From an uncultured Bacteroidota bacterium (lineage in GTDB: Bacteria > Bacteroidota > Bacteroidia > Chitinophagales > Chitinophagaceae): a DNA stretch of 64,000 nt. Positions 28,315-36,618 of the stretch are shown piece after piece; within the stretch, counting starts at the first letter, position 1, and each line of letters starts with the position of its first letter. The stretch covers positions 23,664 to 87,663 of the forward strand of contig CAIRYK010000037.1 in assembly GCA_903882805.1 (NCBI GenBank), in the 5' to 3' direction. The position numbers and the translations under genes are program-made. The notes under the pieces are model-generated. The model searched no databases, was not told the origin of the DNA, and worked only from the letters and a program-made list of their open reading frames with translations.

Positions 28315-28745
28315 CATGCGTTGTAGCATCTTACCCGGGCGCTAATAGGACAAGAAGTAGCGTAGTGAGCGCTACAATATACTCTTAGTCTTCAGGATAG
28401 GAGGTATGCGCATCTAGGCAAACATACCTGCGGATTATAACAATATAAAATCAGACAATACTTCCTTTCTCATTCGACTGCTTATTGTTTTCTTTCTGGT
28501 TTCTCCTTTTTATCATACATTTTATATAGCTCATGCAACTTTGTTTGCAGCAACTTTTTGTATGGTTCTTCGGGCTAAGCCTGTATTTGCTTGCAAAATC
28601 AGACTTTTTAAATGCATGTAGTGCAGCGATGTTTCATTCTCTCCAAATTCACCTGTCTGGTCACGGCTTAAGCCACGCTAATACCATCAATCCATTTTTT
28701 GTAACCGCAGGAAAAATAGGTTAATTTTGTAAGAAGCAATATTTT
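28315..28745. other. Gap between nuoA and the toxin-antitoxin pair
   Basis: 431 bases with no supportable gene. Two small hairpins (GTAGCG/CGCTAC around 28355-28373 and AGGTATG/CATACCT at 28402-28429) could end the nuoA transcript but lack T-tracts. The toxin-antitoxin promoter sits at the right end. Confidence 0.4.
28698..28729 (+). promoter_or_regulatory. Promoter of the toxin-antitoxin pair
   Basis: TTTG (28698-28701), 20-base spacer, TAATTTTG (28722-28729); the antitoxin ATG is only 16 bases further, so the leader is very short. As in related systems, the antitoxin or the complex may repress here. Confidence 0.75.
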
Positions 28746-29003
28746 ATGACACCGATTGAAACACTTAGAAAACGCGCGAAAGAATATATAGATAATGCCG
28801 ACGAAAACTCGTTGCGTAGAGTGAATGCAATACTGGAAATAGACAATAATGCAAATGGCTGGTGGAAAGACAAACAATTTGTAGCAGAATTAGATAAAAG
28901 ATACAACGATATAGAATCGGGTAAAGACAAAGGCTATACTCCCGATGAATTGGTGGCATCTGTAAGGGAACACAAAAAAAATAAAGATGCCGGAAAAGCA
29001 TAA
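28746..29003 (+). CDS. Antitoxin of a ParE/RelE-type pair
   Basis: 85 residues, no signal peptide. The N-terminal helical part (TPIETLRKRAKEYIDNADENSLRRVNAILE) and the charged tail (FVAELDKRYNDIESGKDKGYTPDELVASV) match the small addiction-module antitoxins paired with ParE/RelE toxins in Bacteroidota; the ELDxR...YTxDEL pattern is the toxin-binding part. The stop codon lies 17 bases inside the following toxin gene, so the two are translationally coupled. It has its own promoter and is inserted between nuoA and nuoB. Confidence 0.8.
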   Translation: MTPIETLRKRAKEYIDNADENSLRRVNAILEIDNNANGWWKDKQFVAELDKRYNDIESGKDKGYTPDELVASVREHKKNKDAGKA

Positions 29004-29289
29004 TTATACCAGCGTTTTTTCGAGTAAAGCACAAAGGGAGCTAATTGTTTCATTTGACTGGTATGAAGAGCAACAAACAGGGCTCGGGGATAGTTTTATT
29101 GAAAATGTGTTGGCTAAAGTAAAATTGATAGAGCAATATCCAATGCTCTATTCAGTGAAATCTAAGATATATCGTGAAGCAACCATAGTGAAGTTTCCTT
29201 TCGTTATCGTGTACAGTGTAAATAACAGAAAAAGAAGAATTACCATAGTGTCCGTTTTCCACACTTCACGTTTATTCAATACCTTGTAA
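28987..29289 (+). CDS. RelE/ParE superfamily toxin
   Basis: 100 residues. The fold signature is visible: VFSSKAQRELIVSFDWYEEQQTGLGDSFIENV (helical hairpin), then the strand region YPMLYSVKSKIYREATIVKFPFVIVYSV, and the terminal strand RRITIVSVFHTSR with the Arg/His residues often needed for activity. Such toxins either cleave mRNA on the ribosome (RelE) or inhibit gyrase (ParE); the long alpha-hairpin and the WYEEQ motif favour the ParE-like group, without certainty. It overlaps the antitoxin gene by 17 bases. Confidence 0.85.
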   Translation: MPEKHNYTSVFSSKAQRELIVSFDWYEEQQTGLGDSFIENVLAKVKLIEQYPMLYSVKSKIYREATIVKFPFVIVYSVNNRKRRITIVSVFHTSRLFNTL

Positions 29290-29750
29290 TTTGTTGGGTG
29301 GATAGCAGGTATTAAGCTCCCATTGTATAAATATCCATCTGGCGCGAGTGTTCCGAAGGATCACTCGTGTCCCACTAAAAACGCCGGTTTGTAACCGGCG
29401 TAAATTAGAACTCACAACTACGGAAGTCGGCGCCTAAAATAAGTTGCTCCATTTACAAGAATAACTAATTGCGCCCACACCAACCCATCTTCCACAAAAA
29501 ACTGTTAAGATTATTCCTTTTTTTGGCAATCCCGCTATTTCATTTTATGAAAACTATTAGCTACATTTAAACTCTCGGCAAATGCAGCAAAAGATGAATA
29601 CAAAAATTGTGCGTTTTGGAAGGTAAAAATGCATCTGACCGAAAGAACATAGGGAATAAGCTTACGTTTCAATACCAAAAAACTATGCCTTTGGCGGCTA
29701 CGGCCACCTTGCATAGTGAATAGCAGATCAATATACATAATGATTTTTCT
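29290..29750. other. Gap between toxin gene and nuoB
   Basis: 461 bases without a supportable gene. It contains a palindrome cluster (29341-29401), reported separately. No consensus promoter for nuoB is seen; a near match TGCCTTTG occurs around 29686. Confidence 0.4.
29341..29401. repeat. Palindrome pair, REP-like element candidate
   Basis: Two adjacent hairpins: CGAGTG/CACTCG (loop about 11, in 29344-29367) and a 9-bp stem at 29381-29389 with 29393-29401 (three-base loop). The second is followed on the minus strand by TTTTT, so it could also act as a minus-strand terminator. Clusters of this form often belong to dispersed extragenic palindromes, but no second copy is seen in this window. 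Confidence 0.4.
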
Positions 29751-30284
29751 ATGGCAGAAACAGAAAAAATGATTTTTCCGGCACAACTTCACCAAACAGC
29801 AGACGGTGGAATTGTGGTGTCGAAGCTGGACGATATGATTAACTGGGCGCGGTCCAATTCGCTTTGGCCGCTTGTGTTTGGCACAAGTTGTTGCGCTATA
29901 GAAATGATGTCTGCTGCCGATGCCAAGTACGACTGGTCGCGTTTTGGGTTTGAAGTAGCTCGCGCTACTCCCCGTCAGGCCGACCTGATCATAGTAGCCG
30001 GCACCATAGTTATGAAAATGGCTCCTGTACTGAAACGCCTTTACGACCAAATGCCCGACCCAAAGTATGTAATAGCCATGGGCGCCTGCACCATATCGGG
30101 CGGTCCATTTTTTTACAATACCTACTCGGTTGTAAAAGGCGTAGACCACGTGATACCTGTAGATGTATACATACCTGGCTGCCCTCCCCGTCCCGAGGCG
30201 CTACTCCATGCTATGATAACGCTACAGGAAAAAATAAAACACGAAACGTATTTTGGTAAAGCAAAAACAGAAGAAGGCAAATGA
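29751..30284 (+). CDS. nuoB: NADH-quinone oxidoreductase subunit B
   Basis: 177 residues. The N2 cluster ligands are present: adjacent Cys pair in [11 protein letters not shown], Cys in MGACTISGG and Cys in PGCPPRPE. N2 is the last iron-sulfur cluster before quinone. The gene starts a compact block: nuoC begins inside its stop codon (ATGA). It is separated from nuoA by the toxin-antitoxin insertion, so it must use its own promoter or read-through. Confidence 0.96.
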   Translation: MAETEKMIFPAQLHQTADGGIVVSKLDDMINWARSNSLWPLVFGTSCCAIEMMSAADAKYDWSRFGFEVARATPRQADLIIVAGTIVMKMAPVLKRLYDQMPDPKYVIAMGACTISGGPFFYNTYSVVKGVDHVIPVDVYIPGCPPRPEALLHAMITLQEKIKHETYFGKAKTEEGK

Positions 30285-30736
30285 CCAACGAAGAAATAAA
30301 AACGGCCGTTTCTGCCCTGTTTCCATCTGTTACTTACGACGAAACCGGTGAGTTTCTGACGCTGCTAATAACGCCTGCCGAAATAAGGTCGGTGATGAAA
30401 GCGTTGCGCTACAATACGGAGTTTAGCTTCGATTATATGTTTTGCCTGACGTGCATAGACTGGAAAACCCATTTTATGATGGTGTACCACCTGCTGTCAA
30501 AAACGCACCGGCACAACATAGTGGTAAAAGCCAAAATAGCCGATGTAAATAAACCCGAGATAGAAACGCTATGCGATATATGGCAAACAGCCAATTTTCA
30601 TGAACGCGAGGTGTACGATCTGTTTGGCATACGATTTTTAAACCATCCCGACCTACGCAGGCTTCTGCTGGACGAAGGTTGGGACGGATACCCGCTGAGA
30701 AAAAATTATGTGGATGAAAATATGATATCGTTATGA
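30281..30736 (+). CDS. nuoC: NADH-quinone oxidoreductase subunit C
   Basis: 151 residues, separate from NuoD (no nuoCD fusion). The 30-kDa subunit signature is visible: [29 protein letters not shown] and the conserved [19 protein letters not shown], ending [16 protein letters not shown]. It is a peripheral-arm structural subunit. Four-base overlaps join it to nuoB and nuoD. Confidence 0.95.
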   Translation: MTNEEIKTAVSALFPSVTYDETGEFLTLLITPAEIRSVMKALRYNTEFSFDYMFCLTCIDWKTHFMMVYHLLSKTHRHNIVVKAKIADVNKPEIETLCDIWQTANFHEREVYDLFGIRFLNHPDLRRLLLDEGWDGYPLRKNYVDENMISL

Positions 30737-31854
30737 GTTTGTTAGGAGAACCAGAACTGACCGAAGAAGGGGAATTTGTCATCAATATTGGTCCCCAACA
30801 CCCCAGCACGCATGGCGTGCTGCACCTGAAGGTGTGGCTGGATGGCGAAACCATAAAAAAGATACAACCCCATTTGGGCTACATACACCGGTCTATAGAA
30901 AAGATGTCGGAAAGCTTGTCTTACCGCAATTTTATCTATGCTACTAGCCGTATGGACTATCTAAGCGCCCACATCAACAATCAGGCTTGCGCGCTTACCG
31001 TAGAAAAAGGCTTGCAAATAGAAGCCCCGCCACGAGCGCAAGCCATACGCATATTAATGGCAGAGTTGACAAGGCTTTCGTCGCACCAACTATGGTGGGG
31101 CTGCACTGGCTTGGATCTTGGAGCTGTTACGCCGTTCTTCTACGCATTCAGAGAGCGCGAGTTGATAATGGAGATCATGGAAGAAACCTGCGGCGCGCGC
31201 CTTACCCAAAACTACAGCGTGCCCGGCGGAGTGATGTATGATGTACACCCCAACTTTCAGAACCGGGTAAAGGATGTAATGAAACAGGTGAAGTCGAGAT
31301 TCAGAGAATATGAAGAAGCGCTTACCGGTAATGTGATATTTGAACAGCGCACTAAAGGCGTGGGCTACCTGTCGGCAGAAGACGCTATATCGTTTGGCTG
31401 TACCGGCCCCACGGCGCGGGCATCGGGCGTGAGCTGCGACATCCGCAAGTGGTTTCCCTACGATGGTTACGACAAACTACAGTTTGACGAAATAATAATG
31501 ACTGGCGGCGATAGCTACACCCGCTACATGGTGCGCATGGAAGAAATGAAACAAAGTGTGGCCATAATAGAACAACTTATAGATAATATACCAGAGGGCG
31601 ACTTCCAGGCAAAAACTAAAATGGTGATAAAACTGCCCAAGGGCGAGTTTTATCAACGCGTGGAGACCGCGCGCGGCGAACTGGGCGTGTATATAGTGAG
31701 CGATGGCGCTGCATCGCCCTACCGTATAAAATACCGCTCGCCCAATTTCTCCAATCTGTCGGCATTGAGCCATATGGCTACTGGCGCCAAAATAGGCGAC
31801 CTTGTAGCTATAATGGCAACGATAGATTTGGTGATACCCGATGTAGACCGATAA
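30733..31854 (+). CDS. nuoD: NADH-quinone oxidoreductase subunit D
   Basis: 373 residues, the 49-kDa quinone-binding subunit. GPQHPSTHGVL near the N-terminus carries the conserved His of the quinone site; LGYIHRSIEKM, YCT-like loop, SDGAASPYRIKYRSPNFSNL and DLVAIMATIDLVIPDVDR at the end are diagnostic. It overlaps nuoC by four bases. In ordinary clusters nuoE, F and G follow; here the next gene is nuoH, 139 bases on. Confidence 0.96.
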   Translation: MSLLGEPELTEEGEFVINIGPQHPSTHGVLHLKVWLDGETIKKIQPHLGYIHRSIEKMSESLSYRNFIYATSRMDYLSAHINNQACALTVEKGLQIEAPPRAQAIRILMAELTRLSSHQLWWGCTGLDLGAVTPFFYAFRERELIMEIMEETCGARLTQNYSVPGGVMYDVHPNFQNRVKDVMKQVKSRFREYEEALTGNVIFEQRTKGVGYLSAEDAISFGCTGPTARASGVSCDIRKWFPYDGYDKLQFDEIIMTGGDSYTRYMVRMEEMKQSVAIIEQLIDNIPEGDFQAKTKMVIKLPKGEFYQRVETARGELGVYIVSDGAASPYRIKYRSPNFSNLSALSHMATGAKIGDLVAIMATIDLVIPDVDR

Positions 31855-31993
31855 CTGAATGTGAACAGGAAGAGTGTGGCTGAAGAAATTTTGAATATGT
31901 TTAACTACTAAACAATTACGAACATTGGCGCTTTTTTTAACAATCAGTTTTTCATCGATAGCCACGGGCATTCATACGTGGCTGGCCGGAACC

Positions 31994-33019
31994 ATGCAAA
32001 ACGAAATGCTGGTCAAGATCACCGAAATGGCCATTGCGGGCATTAGCTTGTTGCTGTTTCTGGTGCCGCTCTGTTTTTTTCTGGGCTACATGGAACGCAA
32101 GGTGGCGGCATTTATGCAAATCCGCCTCGGCCCTAACCGGGTAGGCCCTAAGGGTAGCCTCCAGATAGTTGCCGACACCATTAAGCTACTGCTTAAGGAA
32201 GGCCTAACACCTACTGCGTCAGATAAGTTTCTCTTCAACCTGGCGCCAATGATAGTGGTGGTAACCAGTATGCTGGTTATGGCGCCCATAGCGTTTGCCA
32301 AAGATTTTCAGATATGGGACCTAAGTATTGGCGTGCTGTATGTATCGTCGGTATCATCGATTGCGGTTATAGGAATACTTATGGCCGGCTGGAGCAGCTA
32401 CAACAAATACTCGCTGCTGGGCGCAATGCGTAGCGGGGCGCAGATAGTAAGCTACGAGCTATCGGTAGGCTTATCGCTGATATCTATAGTAATACTTACC
32501 GGCAGCCTGCGCATGAGCGATATAGTGATGAGTCAGGAAAACGGCTGGTGGATATTTAAGGGGCACATACCAGTACTAATCTCGTTTGTAATATTTGTAA
32601 TAGCCTCCACTGCCGAAATTAACCGCGCCCCCTTCGACCTTGCAGAGGCAGAACAGGAGTTGACCGCGGGCTTTCATACCGAATATTCAGGCATGAAGTT
32701 CGCTATGTTCCTATTGGCAGAGTATATCAATCTGTTTGTGGTGTCGGCTATAGGCGCTACGCTGTTCCTTGGCGGATGGATGCCTTTTCACATAGGTCAT
32801 TGGGAGGCATTCAATCATATTATGGATTTTATACCGTCGTCGTTGTGGTTCTTCGGCAAAACATTCGCTATCATATTCATTATCATGCAGTTCCGCTGGA
32901 CCTTCCCTCGCCTGCGCGTAGACCAACTGCTGACGCTGGAGTGGAAGTATTTGCTGCCCATAAGCATGGTAAATGTGCTGTTTGTAACGGTGATGGCCAT
33001 AATGGGATGGCATTTTTAG
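31994..33019 (+). CDS. nuoH: NADH-quinone oxidoreductase subunit H
   Basis: 341 residues from the ATG at 31994; the frame is open to a TTG at 31925, and an ATG at 32006 (MLVKITEM) is also possible. About eight transmembrane helices. MERKVAAFMQIRLGPNRVGPKG is the conserved first loop; EINRAPFDLAEAEQELTAGFHTEYSG contains the glutamates lining the quinone channel; FPRLRVDQLL closes the protein. NuoH couples quinone reduction to proton translocation. Confidence 0.94.
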   Translation: MQNEMLVKITEMAIAGISLLLFLVPLCFFLGYMERKVAAFMQIRLGPNRVGPKGSLQIVADTIKLLLKEGLTPTASDKFLFNLAPMIVVVTSMLVMAPIAFAKDFQIWDLSIGVLYVSSVSSIAVIGILMAGWSSYNKYSLLGAMRSGAQIVSYELSVGLSLISIVILTGSLRMSDIVMSQENGWWIFKGHIPVLISFVIFVIASTAEINRAPFDLAEAEQELTAGFHTEYSGMKFAMFLLAEYINLFVVSAIGATLFLGGWMPFHIGHWEAFNHIMDFIPSSLWFFGKTFAIIFIIMQFRWTFPRLRVDQLLTLEWKYLLPISMVNVLFVTVMAIMGWHF

Positions 33020-33088
33020 GAGAGGAACTAACGCCGGAAGTACTGGCAAATAAAATTAATTGGGTATTGCTACTAAAATAAAGCGCCA

Positions 33089-33565
33089 ATGTTTTTAAAA
33101 GACTATTTCGTTACCATATACAAATCAGTAGGCTCACTGCTCAAGGGCATGAAAGTAACCGGCTACTACTTTACGCACCCTAAAGAGATACAAACACAGG
33201 AGTATCCCGACAACCGGGCTACGCTGCAAATGTTCGACAGGTTTAAGGGCGAGGTGGTAATGCCGCACGACGAAAACAACGAGCACCGCTGCACGGGCTG
33301 TCAGGCGTGCGAAATAGCCTGCCCCAACGGCACTATAAAAATTATTACCAAGCAGGAACTGCAGCCCGATGGCAAAAAGAAAAAAGCGATAGACACATTT
33401 GTTTACCATCTGGAACTTTGCACCATGTGCAATATGTGCGTTACAGCCTGCCCATCGGACGCCATAAAGATGGCGCAGACATTTGAGCATAGCGTGTATG
33501 ATAAGCGACAACTAAAGAAGGTGCTTAATGCGCCTGGTTCGAAATTAATGGAAGGCGTAGAGTAA
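33089..33565 (+). CDS. nuoI: NADH-quinone oxidoreductase subunit I
   Basis: 158 residues, ferredoxin-like, with two C-x2-C-x2-C-x3-C-P motifs (CTGCQACEIACP and CTMCNMCVTACP) for clusters N6a and N6b. In complex I without NuoEFG this subunit is a plausible docking and entry point for reduced ferredoxin. It sits 69 bases after nuoH. Confidence 0.96.
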   Translation: MFLKDYFVTIYKSVGSLLKGMKVTGYYFTHPKEIQTQEYPDNRATLQMFDRFKGEVVMPHDENNEHRCTGCQACEIACPNGTIKIITKQELQPDGKKKKAIDTFVYHLELCTMCNMCVTACPSDAIKMAQTFEHSVYDKRQLKKVLNAPGSKLMEGVE

Positions 33566-33629
33566 TTCATCTTAAAATATAACGAAACACCCTATCGCAA
33601 CAGACAATCAAATAAATAATTAGCAGCGC

Positions 33630-34220
33630 ATGAATGCATCAACGATTATTTTTTACCTGCTGGCCGCTATTATAGTGGGCGGCGGACTTATGGCGGTAAC
33701 ATCGCGAAAGATATTCCGCTCGGCGGTATATCTGCTATTTTCGCTGATAGGTATAGCCGGCCTGTACTTTTACCTCGACTACGAATTTATAGGCGCTGTT
33801 CAAATAGTAGTCTATGTGGGCGGCATAGTGGTGCTTATCATTTTCTCGATTTTCCTCACCCAGGGCTCGGGCGAAGACATGAAGAAACCGGCCCTTGGGA
33901 GAGCTGTATTTTCGGCATTGGCAGCCGCCTTTGGGTGTGCGCTCACTATGCTGTATATCAATGAACAGGGTTTTACACCAAATGGAAAACCAGCGCTGGA
34001 ACCAAGCGCTGGCAATATAGGCGCACAAATGCTGGACACAGCCGAACATGGCTACATACTGCCATTTGAGGTGGTAAGCATGCTGCTGCTTGCCGCCATG
34101 ATAGGCTGTATAGTAATAGCCATAAAAATTAAAATACCGCCCCACCCCATCTTACCCGAAAAAGACGACATAAACATTGCAGAAATAAACCACGAGTTTG
34201 CGCCCGAAATGGAAGGCTAA
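33630..34220 (+). CDS. nuoJ: NADH-quinone oxidoreductase subunit J
   Basis: 196 residues, five predicted transmembrane helices; motifs FRSAVYLLFSLIGIAGLYFYLDYEFIGAVQIVVYVGGIVVL are typical of NuoJ TM2-TM3, including the conserved helix-breaking Gly stretch. The polar loop (about 100-145) and a C-terminal tail of about 25 residues (PPHPILPEKDD..) are longer than in E. coli. It lies between nuoI and nuoK. Confidence 0.94.
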   Translation: MNASTIIFYLLAAIIVGGGLMAVTSRKIFRSAVYLLFSLIGIAGLYFYLDYEFIGAVQIVVYVGGIVVLIIFSIFLTQGSGEDMKKPALGRAVFSALAAAFGCALTMLYINEQGFTPNGKPALEPSAGNIGAQMLDTAEHGYILPFEVVSMLLLAAMIGCIVIAIKIKIPPHPILPEKDDINIAEINHEFAPEMEG

Positions 34221-34246
34221 CCAAGAACTACTAAACAATACAAAGA

Positions 34247-34561
34247 ATGAACGCCATAGGATTGCCCCAAATACTCTTTATCAGTTGCGCCTTGTTTTTT
34301 ATAGGTGTTTACGGTTTTCTTACCCGCCGAAACATGATCACCATGCTCATGTCGGTGGAGCTGATACTGAACAGTGTAAACATCAATTTTGTAGCATTCA
34401 ATAAGTATCTGTTTGCCGACAAGCTCGATGGGCTGTTCTTTACGCTGTTCATCATTACCATAGCCGCCGCTGAGGCTGCTGTGGCCATAGCTATTATTAT
34501 TAACCTGTACCGCAACTACAACACGATTGATGTAGACGAGGTGGACACAATGAAATTTTAA
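34247..34561 (+). CDS. nuoK: NADH-quinone oxidoreductase subunit K
   Basis: 104 residues, three transmembrane helices. LMSVELILNSVNINFVAF carries the conserved membrane Glu of TM2, and FIITIAAAEAAVAIAIIINLYR the second Glu in TM3; both belong to the central proton-transfer axis. It begins 26 bases after nuoJ and ends 3 bases before nuoL. Confidence 0.96.
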   Translation: MNAIGLPQILFISCALFFIGVYGFLTRRNMITMLMSVELILNSVNINFVAFNKYLFADKLDGLFFTLFIITIAAAEAAVAIAIIINLYRNYNTIDVDEVDTMKF

Positions 34562-34564
34562 ACC

Positions 34565-36532
34565 ATGCTGAGCGCTTCACTGATTGCACTAATACCACTA
34601 CTGCCGTTATTTAGCTTCACGCTTATAGCGCTGGTAGGGCGCAAAAACTTCCCCGGCCTCTGCGGCATACTGGGCACACTGTCTTTGCTTACCTCTTTTA
34701 TACTGGCTGCTACGGTAGCTTACGACTACTTTTTTGTTGCAGGCAAGGTGGGCGACACCTATCAGCAACTGATTCCGCTGAAAATAAACTGGCTACAGTT
34801 TACCCCAAGCGTATCTATTGATCTGGGCATATTGCTCGACCCAATATCGGTTATGATGCTGGTGGTGGTAACGCTAATATCGCTCATGGTCCATTTTTAT
34901 AGCCTTGGCTATATGAAGGGCGAGGAACGCTACGCGACCTACTATTCGTACCTCGGTCTGTTTACGTTTTCAATGCTAGGACTGGTAATGTCGTCCAATA
35001 TTTTTCAGATCTACATGTTTTGGGAGCTGGTGGGCGTATCGTCTTACCTGTTGATAGGTTATTATTTCGATAAGCCATCGGCAGTGGCTGCCAGCAAAAA
35101 AGCGTTTATCGTTACCCGCTTTGCCGATCTCGGTTTTTTGATAGGCATACTGGTATTGAGCTACTACAGCGGCACCCTCGATTTCCAAACCATGATAGTG
35201 CGCCTCACCACCCCCACCGACCAATTGCATAATGTAGTTACCGCATCGTTCCTCGGTTGCTCAGCCCTTACCTGGGGCTTGTTGCTGGTGTTTATTGGCG
35301 GCGCAGGCAAGTCTGCTATGTTTCCTCTGCACATCTGGTTGCCAGACGCTATGGAGGGCCCCACACCGGTATCGGCCCTTATACATGCGGCCACCATGGT
35401 CGTTGCAGGTGTATTTCTCGTTGCTCGGCTGTTTCCTATTTACGCGCTTTCGTGCCCATCGGCTTTGCAGGTGGTCACCTATGTAGGCGCGGCATCGTCG
35501 CTAATTGCAGCTCTGATAGCCTGCACCCAGACCGATATAAAGCGCGTATTGGCCTACTCTACCATGTCGCAAATAGGGTATATGATGTTTGCATTGGGCG
35601 TATCTGGCTATGGCGGCGAACATGGCCTGGGCTATATGGCTTCTATGTTCCACTTGTTTACACATGCTATGTTCAAGGCACTATTGTTCCTTGGCGCCGG
35701 CTCGGTGATACACTATGTACACAGCAACGAAATGAAAGACATGGGCGGACTGCGCAAGCTTATGCCCATAACACACATTACGTTTTTGGTAGCTTGTCTG
35801 GCTATTGCGGGCATACCGCCGTTTGCGGGCTTCTTCAGTAAAGAAGAAATATTGCAAGCCGCCTACCACGCCAACAAGGGCATTTTTGCGCTGGCCATAA
35901 CCACTGCCGCTATTACCGCCTTCTATATGTTTAGGTTGTATTTCAGCATTTTCTGGAGTAAGACCTACCATGCCGCCCCAGCCGATCATGACGCCCACGG
36001 CAGCCATGACGACCACCACAGCCATGGCGAAGGACCGATAACTATGCTACTTCCGCTCCTCCTATTGGGCGCGCTATCGGTAGGCGCTGGTTTTATACCA
36101 TTTGGCAAGCTGGTAACCAGCGATGGGAAGGCGTTGATATCTGAAATGCATATCACCTTTTCTATAGCCCCGGTATTGCTGGCTACGGCCGGTATTTTCA
36201 TTGCCCTGTCGCTCTATAAAAAAGAGAACGCTACCCCGCAACGCATAGCCGATGGCATGGGCGGACTATACCGCGCCGCCTACCGTAAATTTTACATAGA
36301 CGAGCTATATCTGTTCATCACCAAGAAAATAGTGTTTAACCTCATAGGCCGCCCTGCAGCCTGGATAGACCGCAACATAATAGATGGCCTCATGAATCTG
36401 TTGGCCACCGTAACCGGTAAAATATCACTACTCATCAAACAACTGCAATCGGGCAAGCTACAAGACTATGCAGCCTATTATTTTGCGGGAGTTATGGGGT
36501 TGGTAGTGGTGGTGGTGTATTGGTGGAGGTGA
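34565..36532 (+). CDS. nuoL: NADH-quinone oxidoreductase subunit L
   Basis: 655 residues, the terminal antiporter-like subunit. MFWELVGVSSYLLIGYYF, the Lys/His helices in AAKKAFIVTRFADLG and PLHIWLPDAMEGPTPVSALIHAATMVVAGVFL, and LVACLAIAGIPPFAGFFSKEEIL are diagnostic. A loop near residues 467-490 is strikingly His-rich (about eight His in HAAPADHDAHGSHDDHHSHG). The C-terminal lateral helix region is present. The cluster ends here: no nuoM or nuoN follows, and the next gene is the convergent lon. Confidence 0.95.
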   Translation: MLSASLIALIPLLPLFSFTLIALVGRKNFPGLCGILGTLSLLTSFILAATVAYDYFFVAGKVGDTYQQLIPLKINWLQFTPSVSIDLGILLDPISVMMLVVVTLISLMVHFYSLGYMKGEERYATYYSYLGLFTFSMLGLVMSSNIFQIYMFWELVGVSSYLLIGYYFDKPSAVAASKKAFIVTRFADLGFLIGILVLSYYSGTLDFQTMIVRLTTPTDQLHNVVTASFLGCSALTWGLLLVFIGGAGKSAMFPLHIWLPDAMEGPTPVSALIHAATMVVAGVFLVARLFPIYALSCPSALQVVTYVGAASSLIAALIACTQTDIKRVLAYSTMSQIGYMMFALGVSGYGGEHGLGYMASMFHLFTHAMFKALLFLGAGSVIHYVHSNEMKDMGGLRKLMPITHITFLVACLAIAGIPPFAGFFSKEEILQAAYHANKGIFALAITTAAITAFYMFRLYFSIFWSKTYHAAPADHDAHGSHDDHHSHGEGPITMLLPLLLLGALSVGAGFIPFGKLVTSDGKALISEMHITFSIAPVLLATAGIFIALSLYKKENATPQRIADGMGGLYRAAYRKFYIDELYLFITKKIVFNLIGRPAAWIDRNIIDGLMNLLATVTGKISLLIKQLQSGKLQDYAAYYFAGVMGLVVVVVYWWR

Positions 36533-36554
36533 TTACAAATAACCGAAATGAGCA

Positions 36555-36602
36555 TTATAATGTATATAGCCCGCGAAATTTCGCGGGCTATATACATTAT
36601 AA
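36555..36602. terminator. 24-bp perfect palindrome between nuoL and lon
   Basis: Arms 36555-36578 and 36579-36602 are perfectly complementary, giving a very stable hairpin with no unpaired loop beyond the turn. It lies between convergent genes, so a bidirectional transcription stop is the likely role. There is no T-run after the hairpin in either direction (an A-run follows on the plus strand), so it is not a textbook intrinsic terminator. Confidence 0.65.
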
Positions 36603-36618
36603 AAAAAACAATTACCCC

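Noticed and set aside
31925..31993. Upstream TTG start for nuoH
   Set aside because: The added 23 residues are not typical of NuoH and the ATG at 31994 gives the usual length.
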